Positions 25,981-33,917 of a stretch of DNA of 64,000 bases are shown here, one piece after another. Both the position numbers and the translations under genes were made by a program. Origin of the DNA: Paenibacillus glycanilyticus NBRC 16618 (GTDB lineage Bacteria > Bacillota > Bacilli > Paenibacillales > Paenibacillaceae); contig NZ_BILY01000039.1 in NCBI RefSeq assembly GCF_004000805.1, positions 1-64,000 of the forward strand, written 5' to 3'. Positions within the stretch are counted from its first letter, which is position 1. Each line of letters begins with the position of its first letter. The notes under the pieces were generated by a model, which had not been told where the DNA came from, made no database searches, and saw only the letters and a list, made by a program, of their open reading frames with translations.

Positions 25981-26020
25981 AATAGTAGAACTATTTCTAT
26001 CATAAGGAGAGAGGTCTCCT
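25981..26020. promoter_or_regulatory. Two adjacent perfect inverted repeats before the nucleoside hydrolase gene
   Basis: AATAGTAGAACTATT (25981-25995) and AGGAGAGAGGTCTCCT (26005-26020) lie side by side in the 88-bp gap between the AraC-type gene and the nucleoside hydrolase start. Their position and symmetry suggest operator sites, possibly for the adjacent AraC protein or for a dimeric repressor. Confidence 0.4.
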
Positions 26021-26046
26021 AAAACTAGCCGAAATCGGCTGTATTC

Positions 26047-26805
26047 TTATACGATCTGGTTATCCATCCGAAAGGCACGGGGAGATACACCCGTGTGCTT
26101 GCCGAACAGCATGCTGAACTGAGGGGCGCTGCTGAACCCGCATTCATGCGCAATCTCAATCATCGACTTCTCGGAGTGAAGGAGCAGCGCCTTCGCATTC
26201 TCCACCCGCTTCCTTATTACAAACTGGTTAGGCGAATAGCCGGTCTCTCTTTTGAAGAAATGGCGGAAATGATCATAGCTGTATCCCAAGCTGCGGGCAA
26301 TCGCCTGTAGATCGACGGATTCCGATGCATATTGCTCCAGATAATTCTTCGCATAGTTCACTTTGTCGTTGGTTCCGGCGTGGTACGCGTCAGCGTTATC
26401 CGTTAACCGGCCAATCTCCGCAATGGCCTGGCAGAGAAGGCCGTGCAGCGTAAGATGATAATAATGGCGCTTGCTGCCCAGCTCATCCTGCATCGCCCGA
26501 AGCAGCTGCCCTAGCTTGCGGTCATGATCGGTATACAGTCCGTTATTCAGCGTAAACATGGCGTTATCATAAGAGAAGCAAGCGAACAACACTTCGCTGT
26601 TGGTGTGGCGATATTCATTATGCTTCGTGTGCGGAGGGATTATCGTGAATGTTCCGGGAGCATATTCATAGACGGATTTACCGATTTGAGTCGTTCCGCT
26701 GCCACTTACGTAATAGACCACCTCATAGCTGGCATGCGTATGGAAATCGATAAAGCTATCCGCCTCCCTGACAAATTGATACAGAAAATCAAAAGAGCAG
26801 TTCAC
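26047..26805 (-). CDS. AraC-family transcriptional regulator with cupin sensor domain
   Basis: A 252-residue regulator; GTG start behind AGGAGGAA. The N-terminal cupin (about 15-110) has FHTHASYEVVYYVSGSG and FTIIPPHTKHNEYRH. The C-terminal AraC domain (about 150-250) has LQAIARSLGYSYDHFRHFFK and IEIAHECGFSSAPQFSMLFG. It is likely a sugar-responsive activator of the genes that follow it on the same strand, starting with the nucleoside hydrolase. Confidence 0.88.
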   Translation of the reverse strand: MNCSFDFLYQFVREADSFIDFHTHASYEVVYYVSGSGTTQIGKSVYEYAPGTFTIIPPHTKHNEYRHTNSEVLFACFSYDNAMFTLNNGLYTDHDRKLGQLLRAMQDELGSKRHYYHLTLHGLLCQAIAEIGRLTDNADAYHAGTNDKVNYAKNYLEQYASESVDLQAIARSLGYSYDHFRHFFKRETGYSPNQFVIRKRVENAKALLLHSEKSMIEIAHECGFSSAPQFSMLFGKHTGVSPRAFRMDNQIV

Positions 26806-26885
26806 GATGAGGTTCCTCCTAGTAATCGGAAGTTAACCTTAGTATAGCAAAAAAGAGAAATCGTAAGGGAAGATATATGAGAGAT

Positions 26886-27377
26886 TTAATTCTGCTTCAC
26901 CGTTATTCCTCTGTCTGGAAAATGAATGAGAAAGATGGCTCCCGAAGCGAAGAGGATCTCATGCGAAAGGGTCTTCTCGTCCACGATCAGCAGCTCATCG
27001 TAACCCCAATCATCGAAGCCCCTGCGGTCAAGCAGGTCGGGCGGCTCAATGGCGATGCCAACCCTGATGACATTGTTGTAGACCAGCGTCCATTCGTCCC
27101 GGGCATTCGATACCGTAATATGCAAATCCACGATTTTCTCGTAATGGACCTCGGTTTGCACGAGCTTATATTCCTTCAAATCATAATCATGAAAGCTGAA
27201 CGTATGGAAGAAGGCAAAGAGCTCCTTATCCATTCTGCCTGCTAGCTTCTCATACTCTTCCCAATACTGCTTATCGTTCCGCCTCCACTCTTCTTTCGCC
27301 CGCTCTCGCTCCTTCGGATCGGATGAATTAATCGCGGACCATAGGCTGAATTTGAAATATTTTATAGGCTTAACCAC
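26886..27377 (-). CDS. Protein of unknown function
   Basis: A 163-residue soluble protein, probably from a GTG start (weak AAAGG site). The N-terminal half is rich in charged helices and aromatic residues (WRRNDKQYWEEYEKL; HDYDLKEYKL); the C-terminal half looks beta-rich. I do not recognise a family with confidence; small immunity-type or DUF proteins of this composition are common in Firmicutes. It stands alone between oppositely oriented neighbours. Confidence 0.55.
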   Translation of the reverse strand: MVKPIKYFKFSLWSAINSSDPKERERAKEEWRRNDKQYWEEYEKLAGRMDKELFAFFHTFSFHDYDLKEYKLVQTEVHYEKIVDLHITVSNARDEWTLVYNNVIRVGIAIEPPDLLDRRGFDDWGYDELLIVDEKTLSHEILFASGAIFLIHFPDRGITVKQN

Positions 27378-27454
27378 CTTTCTGTAGTAGAAACATTTTC
27401 AGAGCTGCAGCGTTAATATATTCAATTAACCATTAACTTCGGATGAGGTGACCA

Positions 27455-27478
27455 ATGAAGAAATTGGACGGCCTCTAG
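27455..27478 (+). other. Possible seven-codon leader peptide
   Basis: ATG AAG AAA TTG GAC GGC CTC TAG lies six bases behind GGATGAGGTGA and ends 26 bp before the next gene. The region just after it (CTTCCCCCTAAGGAGG) could pair with and hide the next gene's AAGGAGG. Seen by eye only; it may be chance. Confidence 0.2.
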
Positions 27479-27504
27479 CTTCCCCCTAAGGAGGTTAGAG
27501 CGTT

Positions 27505-27792
27505 ATGAGCAGAAGCTTCAAGAAATCACCTGCATGTACAGATCATCACACTCCCGGTACTAGCTGGGCTAAACGCCAGGCAGCAAAAGCGGTGCGCCGC
27601 TTCACTGATGAGATTTCAAACGGCAAATGGTATCGGAAGCTGTATTGTTCCTGGAATATTTGCGATCATCGTTTCTACGAGACCAAACAGCAAGCCATTC
27701 ATGAATGGGAGACATCCAAGTGGCCAAGGAAACAGAACATGACTCGAGATGAAGTCATTAACGAGTGGGCAAAGCAATTTAGAAGGAAATAA
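27505..27792 (+). CDS. Small basic protein of unknown function
   Basis: A 95-residue, very basic protein with many Lys, Arg and Trp residues (WETSKWPRKQNMTR) and conserved-looking Cys/His positions (ACTDHHTP; YCSWNICDH). The N-terminus MSRSFKKSP superficially resembles ribosomal protein S19 but the rest does not. Nucleic-acid binding is plausible from composition only. Strong AAGGAGG site, own terminator. Confidence 0.6.
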   Translation: MSRSFKKSPACTDHHTPGTSWAKRQAAKAVRRFTDEISNGKWYRKLYCSWNICDHRFYETKQQAIHEWETSKWPRKQNMTRDEVINEWAKQFRRK

Positions 27793-27797
27793 AGCGG

Positions 27798-27832
27798 AAG
27801 CGTCGGCCAAGGGAAGCCCGGCGCTTTTTTTC
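27798..27832 (+). terminator. Terminator after the small basic protein gene
   Basis: GCGTCGG...CCGGCGC hairpin followed by seven T, 6 bp after the stop and immediately before the convergent tatD-type stop. Confidence 0.85.
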
Positions 27833-27837
27833 TATGC

Positions 27838-28623
27838 TTAGATGCGGAAAAAGGCTTTCGCCGTCTGCGTAGTCGCTTGAGCCACTTCATCCGCCGGTTT
27901 CCCTATACACTCCGCAACCGCCTGCAAAATATGCGGCAGAATGGCCGGTTCATTCCGCCCGTCTTTCGGCTTCTCCTTCAAATCCCTAGGCGTCAGGAAT
28001 GGCGCATCCGTCTCGATCATCAGCCGGTCCAGCGGAATCATCCGCACCAGATCTCTGAGATGCTTACCTCTCCGCTCATCGCAAATCCAACCCGTAATCC
28101 CGATATGGCAGCCCATCTCCAGATATGCCTTAAGCTCCTGCAGCGTGCCCGTAAAGCAATGCACGACGGCATTTTGCACGCGATGCTCCTTCAGCATCCC
28201 GATAAAATCCGCCGACGCCTCCCGTTCATGAAGGAACAACGGCATATCCAGCTCAAGCGCCAGACGAATCTGCTCCCCGAACCATTTCCGCTGCACATCC
28301 CTCGGCGAGAAGTCCCGATTGTAATCCAGCCCGCACTCCCCGATCGCAACCACCTGCGGCATGGCTGATAACTCGCGCAGCTTCGCAATCGTCTCTTCAT
28401 TGCAATTCTTCGCGTCATGCGGATGTACGCCTGCCGTGGAATACAGCTTCCCGGAATATCTTCCGGCATAACGTGCCGCGTCCACACTGTTCCTTAAGCT
28501 AGTGCCGGTGATAATAAGAGGCGTGACATGATTCTCCGCCGCTCTGGCAACCACTTGGTCACGATCCTCATGGAAAGAACGGTGCATCAGATTCACGCCG
28601 ATATCTATAATGGAATTTGTCAT
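27838..28623 (-). CDS. TatD-family metal-dependent hydrolase (deoxyribonuclease)
   Basis: A 261-residue TIM-barrel hydrolase. It has DIGVNLMHRSF at the start (the usual HxH position is altered, as in some E. coli TatD-like members), AIGECGLDYNRD (catalytic Glu), HEREAS, VVHCFTG and ETDAPFLTPR (metal-binding Asp). TatD enzymes are 3'-5' DNases or RNases with roles in DNA repair or RNA quality control. The kptA-like gene lies 14 bp upstream, so the two form an operon. Confidence 0.9.
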   Translation of the reverse strand: MTNSIIDIGVNLMHRSFHEDRDQVVARAAENHVTPLIITGTSLRNSVDAARYAGRYSGKLYSTAGVHPHDAKNCNEETIAKLRELSAMPQVVAIGECGLDYNRDFSPRDVQRKWFGEQIRLALELDMPLFLHEREASADFIGMLKEHRVQNAVVHCFTGTLQELKAYLEMGCHIGITGWICDERRGKHLRDLVRMIPLDRLMIETDAPFLTPRDLKEKPKDGRNEPAILPHILQAVAECIGKPADEVAQATTQTAKAFFRI

Positions 28624-28637
28624 TGTTATCTACTCCC

Positions 28638-29204
28638 TTATTTCTGTTCAAAGACCGAGCAGCAATCTGCCGGAACATGGTCCGCCAGCCACACCTCGTT
28701 GCCTGCAAAGAAGAAAACGACACCCGCTTCTTTTGCACGCGACGTATTTATCTTCAAAATCACAAGCTCTCCCCTGCGGCTTCCCGCCAGCGTTGCAAAA
28801 TGAGTCCCCTCCGACAAATGCACATACTGACGGTTCATCGGATGAAGCCCCTCTCCCAAGATGGAAGGCAAGGCCTTCCTGTTGGTGCCGTGATAGAGGA
28901 CTGCCGGTGGTTCGCCCGCCGTATATTGGACTCTATCATGACTATGCCCATATCTTGCCCGAATACGTCCATCCTCGATGGCAAAACGCTGCTTTTCCGA
29001 ATTGCGCACGACCTGCTCTATATCTTCAATTGTGATCCCGGCCCACTTCGGCTGAGCTTGTATCGCCTCGAGCAAAACGTGCATCCCGCAGGAACCATCC
29101 TCCGGATCAAGACTGACCCCGAACTGCTCCGGCGTATGCCGAAGAATCTTCGTCATTAGTTTGCTTAAGCTTTGCTCCATGGCTTGATTCAGCATGGCTT
29201 TCAC
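28638..29204 (-). CDS. kptA: RNA 2'-phosphotransferase (Tpt1/KptA family)
   Basis: A 188-residue enzyme from a GTG start behind GGAGAAA. Family motifs: SKLMTKILRHTPE, QRFAIEDGRIRARYGHS, LYHGTNRKALPSILGEGL and MNRQYVHLS. These hold the Arg-His-Arg-Arg active-site set of Tpt1. The reaction removes an internal 2'-phosphate from RNA using NAD+, making ADP-ribose 1'',2''-cyclic phosphate. In fungi it completes tRNA splicing; in bacteria the natural RNA substrate is unclear. Co-transcribed with the TatD-type nuclease. Confidence 0.92.
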   Translation of the reverse strand: MKAMLNQAMEQSLSKLMTKILRHTPEQFGVSLDPEDGSCGMHVLLEAIQAQPKWAGITIEDIEQVVRNSEKQRFAIEDGRIRARYGHSHDRVQYTAGEPPAVLYHGTNRKALPSILGEGLHPMNRQYVHLSEGTHFATLAGSRRGELVILKINTSRAKEAGVVFFFAGNEVWLADHVPADCCSVFEQK

Positions 29205-29297
29205 TTCGCTTTCTCCATTAAACTTCCAGTTATTTCATTATAGACTCTTCGTAAGAGACATGGGCTGGATTATTCGGATTTAGCCAAACGTTCCCAT

Positions 29298-29336
29298 GAA
29301 AAAGCCTGAACCATTGCGGATTGGCTCAGGCGTTAT
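29298..29336 (-). terminator. Terminator after the rhamnosidase gene
   Basis: AACGCCTGAGCC...GGTTCAGGCTTTTT on the minus strand, directly abutting the stop codon. Confidence 0.85.
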
Positions 29337-29337
29337 T

Positions 29338-32046
29338 TTACTCGGGTTTTACGGTCACATTGAACTCATATCGACCTGAACCTAGAGTGACGACGATATC
29401 GTTCGGTTCCGCCCTCCATTGGATCGTATCCGGTGATTGATCTATATCAGATGACGGCCATATGATTTGGTTGGATCCTGTTTCGAAGATAGACGTTATA
29501 AGAGCATTGCAGCTTTGATTAGGAAAATAAACCTCTCCCGAGCCGTTAGGCGGGATCTGGATCTCGCAGGCCCAGCTGCTGCTATCCTCTCTGGACCAGC
29601 GAACGGCATATTCGCCGCGAATGGTATGAACCGATGCGGACGCATGGCTTAACTCGTTCACACGGAACGGTTTAAAGACAACCTGCCCGAATGCTACGGA
29701 ATCCGGATGCGGGGACAACCCGGCCACATGCTTGTAGAACCAGGAGCTGACGCTTCCGAACATCGGATGATTATGGGAGTCATGTCCGTCCCAGGATTCC
29801 CATAGGGTGGTGGCGCTGTTTTCGATCATGTAGCCGTAGCCGGGGTAGTCTTTTGCCGCGACCATCTTTAACGCTAGATCCGTCTCTCCCCGCTCGATCA
29901 GAAGATCGAACAAGAAGAAGGTTCCGAAAATACCGGTATCCAAGTGCCCGCCTAGATCATCACGGTAATGCTTCAGCACCCGCTCCCACACTTGATCCTC
30001 ATGTTCCTCGGGAACGCAGCCCAGAACAAGCGGGAACAGATCCGCACCCTGCCGACCTATGGAGTAAGTGGCGGTTTCGGGATCGAAAAACGCCTCGTTA
30101 AACGATGAGCATATGAAGTCAAACAGCCTCGCGTATTGTTGGGCGTCCTCTTCATGACCAAGCACTCCGGCAATTTCGGACATCATCCTTACCGTATAGG
30201 CATAGTAGAACGTGCTCACTAAGGTTGGAGGAAGCTCATTCGCACCCGGGATACACCAATCCCCAAGGAACCAGCTGTCCGGTTCCTCGAATTCAACCAG
30301 ATGACCTCCGCGATTACGCGTACCTAGATAGTTGATCCAGCTTTGCATCCCTGCATAATGCTCAGTGAGCAGTCGACGATCCCCATACATGCGATACATC
30401 GTCCACGGCATAATGATATACGCGGATCCCCAAGCGACTCCGCCTCCACCCCCGTTGAACGGAGCCGTATGCGGCACAAAGCCCGTCTGTTTGTTCTGCG
30501 AATCGCTGATGTCCCCGATCCACTTCTCGTAAAAAGCAGCCATATCAAAGTTATAACTCGCCGCCTCCGCCGTCAGGTGCCCATCCCCTGTGTATCCAAG
30601 GCGTTCGCGGTGCGGGCAATCGCTTGGCACGCCGCCATGCATATTGGTCAGCTGAGACCAACGATACGCGCTCTGCACTTGGTTAAGTAACGGATCAGAG
30701 CAAGCTAACTCGCCGGTAGGCTCGACCGAAGCATGGACAACAATGCCTTCGAGATCCGTTAGGTCCGGTATACCGGGATACCCGGTGACCTCCACGTAAC
30801 GAAAACCATGCCAGACAAATCGGGGCTCGTATTGCTCTGTTCCTTGGCCTTTCATAATATAGATATCGGATTGAATTTGGTCGTTACCACCGCAGCTCAG
30901 CATATCTAGCGTGCCATCGGCTTCGAGATTTTCTGCAAACCTCATCGTAATCTGCTGCCCGGCTTTGCCTTGCATACGAATGCGCACCCAGCCGGAGAAG
31001 TTTTGACCAAAATCGAAGATGTAAGTATGAGGTTTGGGCTCCGCACGGGAGATGGGTTTGAGCGTGCTGATCTTTTTATCCGGAGGAGACATCTGCGCCG
31101 TCAGCTGGCCCTTTGGAGAACGAACCAAGCGGGCATGTTCCCAGAACGAATCGTCAAAGTTAGGGCCATCCCAACCTGGTTGCTCCAGCCTTGCATCATA
31201 AATTTCTCCGTAAAAAACGTTATTAAACACAATTGGGCCGGAGATGCATTTCCAGCTCTCATCACTGCGGATGAAATCCACCGTACCATCCTCATAGGTT
31301 AGGGTCATCTGCAAAATTAATCGGGGAGCGCCATATCGCATTTTCCCTTCAACTGTTCTCTCCGTCTGGTTGTAGAAGCCGTTCCCGAGCATGACTCCGA
31401 TTGCATTTTCACCTTGCCGGATATTATCTGTCACAGCGTATTGAAGATAATTGACCCTCTTGGATGTCTGATCATCGAAAGGATACAGCAGCCCTTCGAT
31501 CTGGCGGTCATCATAATCCGTCCAGTTCGGAACAAGGACATGATCTCCGACTCGATTGCCGTTCATATACAGCTCGAAGTAGCCGAGTCCCGAGACTGAT
31601 ATGGAAGCCTGCTTGATCGTTTTATCAATGTGGAAGGATGTTCTGAATAACGGTGATGCAATCGTCTCATCTGTTCCTATCCACTGTGCGGTCCATTCAT
31701 CTGGGCTCAGGATACCCATCTCAAAAAAAGCAGTCTCTTCAGCTTCATATAGATCTCCATCCTGATCCCAGCATCTGACCGTCCAGTAACAGCGTTGTCC
31801 GCTAGCGAGTGGGCTGCCAGCATAATCAATGTGGAAGGTTTCCGCAGATTTGACTTTGCCCGAATCCCACAGATCGCCGATTCCGGAGAGCGCACCCTTT
31901 TCACTCTTGGATACGATAATCTGATAGGCAGCCTGCTTCCGGTTACGTTTGGAGGATTCTAGTTCCCAACTCAAGCGAGGCTGGGTTGTTTGTATGCCGA
32001 TGGGGTTATGGTTGTACTCACAGCGTAATCGAATGATTTTTTGCAT
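29338..32046 (-). CDS. Alpha-L-rhamnosidase, glycoside hydrolase family 78
   Basis: A 902-residue enzyme of the usual GH78 length. The N-terminal beta domains start with the family's IRLRCEYNHNPIGIQ and include a GLGYFELYMNGNRVGD region. The (alpha/alpha)6 catalytic domain (about 440-780) has the hallmark SDCPHRERLGYTGDGH, whose Glu is the expected general acid. It inverts alpha-L-rhamnosides, freeing L-rhamnose from plant glycosides or pectin side chains. No signal peptide, so it is cytoplasmic and acts on imported rhamno-oligosaccharides. Stand-alone gene; an upstream inverted repeat may be its operator. RBS AAGGGGA. Confidence 0.92.
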   Translation of the reverse strand: MQKIIRLRCEYNHNPIGIQTTQPRLSWELESSKRNRKQAAYQIIVSKSEKGALSGIGDLWDSGKVKSAETFHIDYAGSPLASGQRCYWTVRCWDQDGDLYEAEETAFFEMGILSPDEWTAQWIGTDETIASPLFRTSFHIDKTIKQASISVSGLGYFELYMNGNRVGDHVLVPNWTDYDDRQIEGLLYPFDDQTSKRVNYLQYAVTDNIRQGENAIGVMLGNGFYNQTERTVEGKMRYGAPRLILQMTLTYEDGTVDFIRSDESWKCISGPIVFNNVFYGEIYDARLEQPGWDGPNFDDSFWEHARLVRSPKGQLTAQMSPPDKKISTLKPISRAEPKPHTYIFDFGQNFSGWVRIRMQGKAGQQITMRFAENLEADGTLDMLSCGGNDQIQSDIYIMKGQGTEQYEPRFVWHGFRYVEVTGYPGIPDLTDLEGIVVHASVEPTGELACSDPLLNQVQSAYRWSQLTNMHGGVPSDCPHRERLGYTGDGHLTAEAASYNFDMAAFYEKWIGDISDSQNKQTGFVPHTAPFNGGGGGVAWGSAYIIMPWTMYRMYGDRRLLTEHYAGMQSWINYLGTRNRGGHLVEFEEPDSWFLGDWCIPGANELPPTLVSTFYYAYTVRMMSEIAGVLGHEEDAQQYARLFDFICSSFNEAFFDPETATYSIGRQGADLFPLVLGCVPEEHEDQVWERVLKHYRDDLGGHLDTGIFGTFFLFDLLIERGETDLALKMVAAKDYPGYGYMIENSATTLWESWDGHDSHNHPMFGSVSSWFYKHVAGLSPHPDSVAFGQVVFKPFRVNELSHASASVHTIRGEYAVRWSREDSSSWACEIQIPPNGSGEVYFPNQSCNALITSIFETGSNQIIWPSSDIDQSPDTIQWRAEPNDIVVTLGSGRYEFNVTVKPE

Positions 32047-32107
32047 GATCGTAGTCCCCTTTTAAATTGGATGAGTGACTATGTATTCGCATTCAATTGT
32101 AAGTTAA

Positions 32108-32155
32108 GTTAGTATACGTATGTTTCGGATAATACCGTTATAATAGCATACTAAC
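32108..32155. promoter_or_regulatory. Spaced inverted repeat upstream of the rhamnosidase gene
   Basis: GTTAGTATAC (32108-32117) and GCATACTAAC (32146-32155) form arms matching at nine of ten positions around an AT-rich segment with TATAAC. Probably an operator overlapping the promoter; the regulator is not nearby. Confidence 0.4.
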
Positions 32156-32186
32156 ATGACCGCATAAACCACAAAACTCATACAAA

Positions 32187-32230
32187 CTAAAAAAACACGC
32201 TAATCGGATCACCAATTGGCGTGATTTTTC
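32187..32230 (-). terminator. Terminator after the anti-sigma gene
   Basis: AAAAATCACGCCAATTGG...TTAGCGTGTTTTTTT on the minus strand (arms ATCACGC and GCGTGTT), 9 bp after the stop codon. Confidence 0.82.
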
Positions 32231-32238
32231 AAATCCCA

Positions 32239-33249
32239 TTAATCATTATGAGCAATAACTGCCGCTGCGAACTGACGCAGCTCATTTTCATCAGCGGTAT
32301 TACTAATAACAGAATAGCTACGATAATTGCCCTCGGCTACTTTCTCCGACCAATTTATCGACTTCTCACTCCCAGTGGTATCCCGATAAATATAAGTGTC
32401 GACTCCTTTTATCGAAAGTATAGAGTCAGAGGATGGGTGACTGTCATAGAAAATCGGCAGAATCGGAATATCTAAGGACACCGTGAGCATGATTTCTTCA
32501 TTCTGCTTGTTATAAAACCATTTTAAAAATTGAGGTTTCGTTCCACTTGGTTCCACGGCATATTTATAGTTCAGGCCTGATTCTTCGTCATCCTCAGTTA
32601 TCCACTTTCGCTTATTTGAGCTACTATTCGAAATATCATTTTGCAGCTCCGACCGGTTAAGATGCCAACCCTTCCATTTAGACAATGGCAAGTTGATTGT
32701 GGTATCGTGCCTTAACAAATAATCATTCATGCGCTCGGGAGTATCGAACTCCAAAGGTTTTACGACAATGGAATAATGAGAGCCTTTCTGAGGCAGCAAC
32801 TTACCATTTTGCTCACTTATCGCCTGATCCCCCACGTACACAACCGCTTGCTCCCCATCCTTCAGCCCGTCACGCACGCGATCCAGTATTCTATTTCCTT
32901 CTACGGGGGCGGAAGGTATATCGGTTGGAGCCACTTGAAGCGATGTGTTGCCCGACTTATCGCGCAGCGAAAACATATATCCGGAATACGCTGCGTAACA
33001 CGTTCCTCCAAGCAGCACAAATAGACAGACCATTACAGCTACACGAGTAAACATACTTCTCTTTATAACGCTGTAAGACAGACCTCTTGGAGTACGAATG
33101 CTTTCGTTCTCTTCTAGCAATCTGCTTAATACATCTGTTGTCACGTCACTACTCGATCGAACGGGGGATGGGATGTTGAGATAAGCATCAGTGAGCTCAT
33201 CGCTGTAATTATCTTTCTGGTGTAATGGAAGTCCAAGATTCTTTTCCAA
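32239..33249 (-). CDS. Putative anti-sigma factor, single-pass membrane protein
   Basis: About 336 residues from a TTG start chosen because GAGGAGGGG lies just upstream. It overlaps the sigma gene end by 41 bp, so translation is probably coupled. A cytoplasmic N-terminal region of about 65 residues precedes one membrane helix (RVAVMVCLFVLLGGTCYAAY). The extracytoplasmic part contains a DUF4179-like segment and a DUF4367-like C-terminus (LKWFYNKQNEEIMLTV, then VDTYIYRD). This domain order is typical of Firmicute anti-sigma factors that hold an ECF sigma factor until a wall or envelope signal arrives. No zinc-binding HxxxCxxC motif is visible. Confidence 0.72.
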   Translation of the reverse strand: MEKNLGLPLHQKDNYSDELTDAYLNIPSPVRSSSDVTTDVLSRLLEENESIRTPRGLSYSVIKRSMFTRVAVMVCLFVLLGGTCYAAYSGYMFSLRDKSGNTSLQVAPTDIPSAPVEGNRILDRVRDGLKDGEQAVVYVGDQAISEQNGKLLPQKGSHYSIVVKPLEFDTPERMNDYLLRHDTTINLPLSKWKGWHLNRSELQNDISNSSSNKRKWITEDDEESGLNYKYAVEPSGTKPQFLKWFYNKQNEEIMLTVSLDIPILPIFYDSHPSSDSILSIKGVDTYIYRDTTGSEKSINWSEKVAEGNYRSYSVISNTADENELRQFAAAVIAHND

Positions 33250-33793
33250 TGCTTTTCCCCTCCTCATGTGCATAATTGCGTTGCATTTTAACTCTCGTGC
33301 GCTCATAACGCTTTCGCACTGTCGCTGCCTTGCAATCGAGAATTAGAGATATTTCTTCAAAGGTCAGTTCTTCTACTACTCGCAAAAGCATAATTTGTTT
33401 TTCTTCCAATGATAAACCTCTTAACATTTCATCAACTCTCATTGAAGAATCATAATCGGTTGTAACTGCCTCTCGCTGGAACAGATGCAGCCTTGACAGT
33501 AAGCCTTTGCGTTTACGGATAATGTTTAAGCAATGATGATAAGCAATTTTGTATAACCATGAAGTAAAAGAAATCTGCCGTGAATACTTATCCATGTTCC
33601 TAAACACTTGCAGGAACACATCCTGAACGGCATCTTCCGCTTCCTCCCGATTGTGGAGCAAATGATAGACATAACGATATAAAGGCAGCTGATAGAATTC
33701 AATGACATGCTGATAAGCATCTTTATTTCCTTCTTTAACTAGTCGTATCCATAGTTCAATATCGGCGGTATTGTTGCGCGTGCTCTTATCCAT
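33209..33793 (-). CDS. ECF-type RNA polymerase sigma factor
   Basis: A 194-residue sigma-70-family factor starting at MDKSTRNN behind GTGGAGGG. Region 2 (about 25-95) has FYQLPLYRYVYHLLHNREEAEDAVQDVFLQ and TSWLYKIAYHHCLNIIR; region 4 (about 125-175) has LSLEEKQIMLLRVVEELTFEEIS and AATVRKRYERTRVKMQ. The anti-sigma gene follows with a 41-bp overlap. Such pairs autoregulate, and GTTACAAC at about 33836-33829 (minus strand) could be part of an ECF-type -35 element, but I could not place a matching -10. Confidence 0.92.
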   Translation of the reverse strand: MDKSTRNNTADIELWIRLVKEGNKDAYQHVIEFYQLPLYRYVYHLLHNREEAEDAVQDVFLQVFRNMDKYSRQISFTSWLYKIAYHHCLNIIRKRKGLLSRLHLFQREAVTTDYDSSMRVDEMLRGLSLEEKQIMLLRVVEELTFEEISLILDCKAATVRKRYERTRVKMQRNYAHEEGKSIGKESWTSITPER

Positions 33794-33869
33794 ATACCCT
33801 CCACTCTTAACTTCCCGAGGCCTCATATAAGTTGTAACACGCGAGATTAGCATTTTGTGACAATTCAAA

Positions 33870-33901
33870 CAAAAAAACTCAACCATTCTTGGTTGAGTTC
33901 T
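33870..33901 (-). terminator. Terminator at the end of the defence-type operon
   Basis: GAACTCAACCAAGAATGGTTGAGTTTTTTT: perfect hairpin (arms ACTCAACC/GGTTGAGT) and seven T on the minus strand, 17 bp beyond the HNH stop. Confidence 0.9.
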
Positions 33902-33917
33902 CATTGGATTCATATAT

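Noticed and set aside
27505-27792. Ribosomal protein S19 paralogue
   Set aside because: Only the first nine residues resemble S19; the rest lacks its conserved core.
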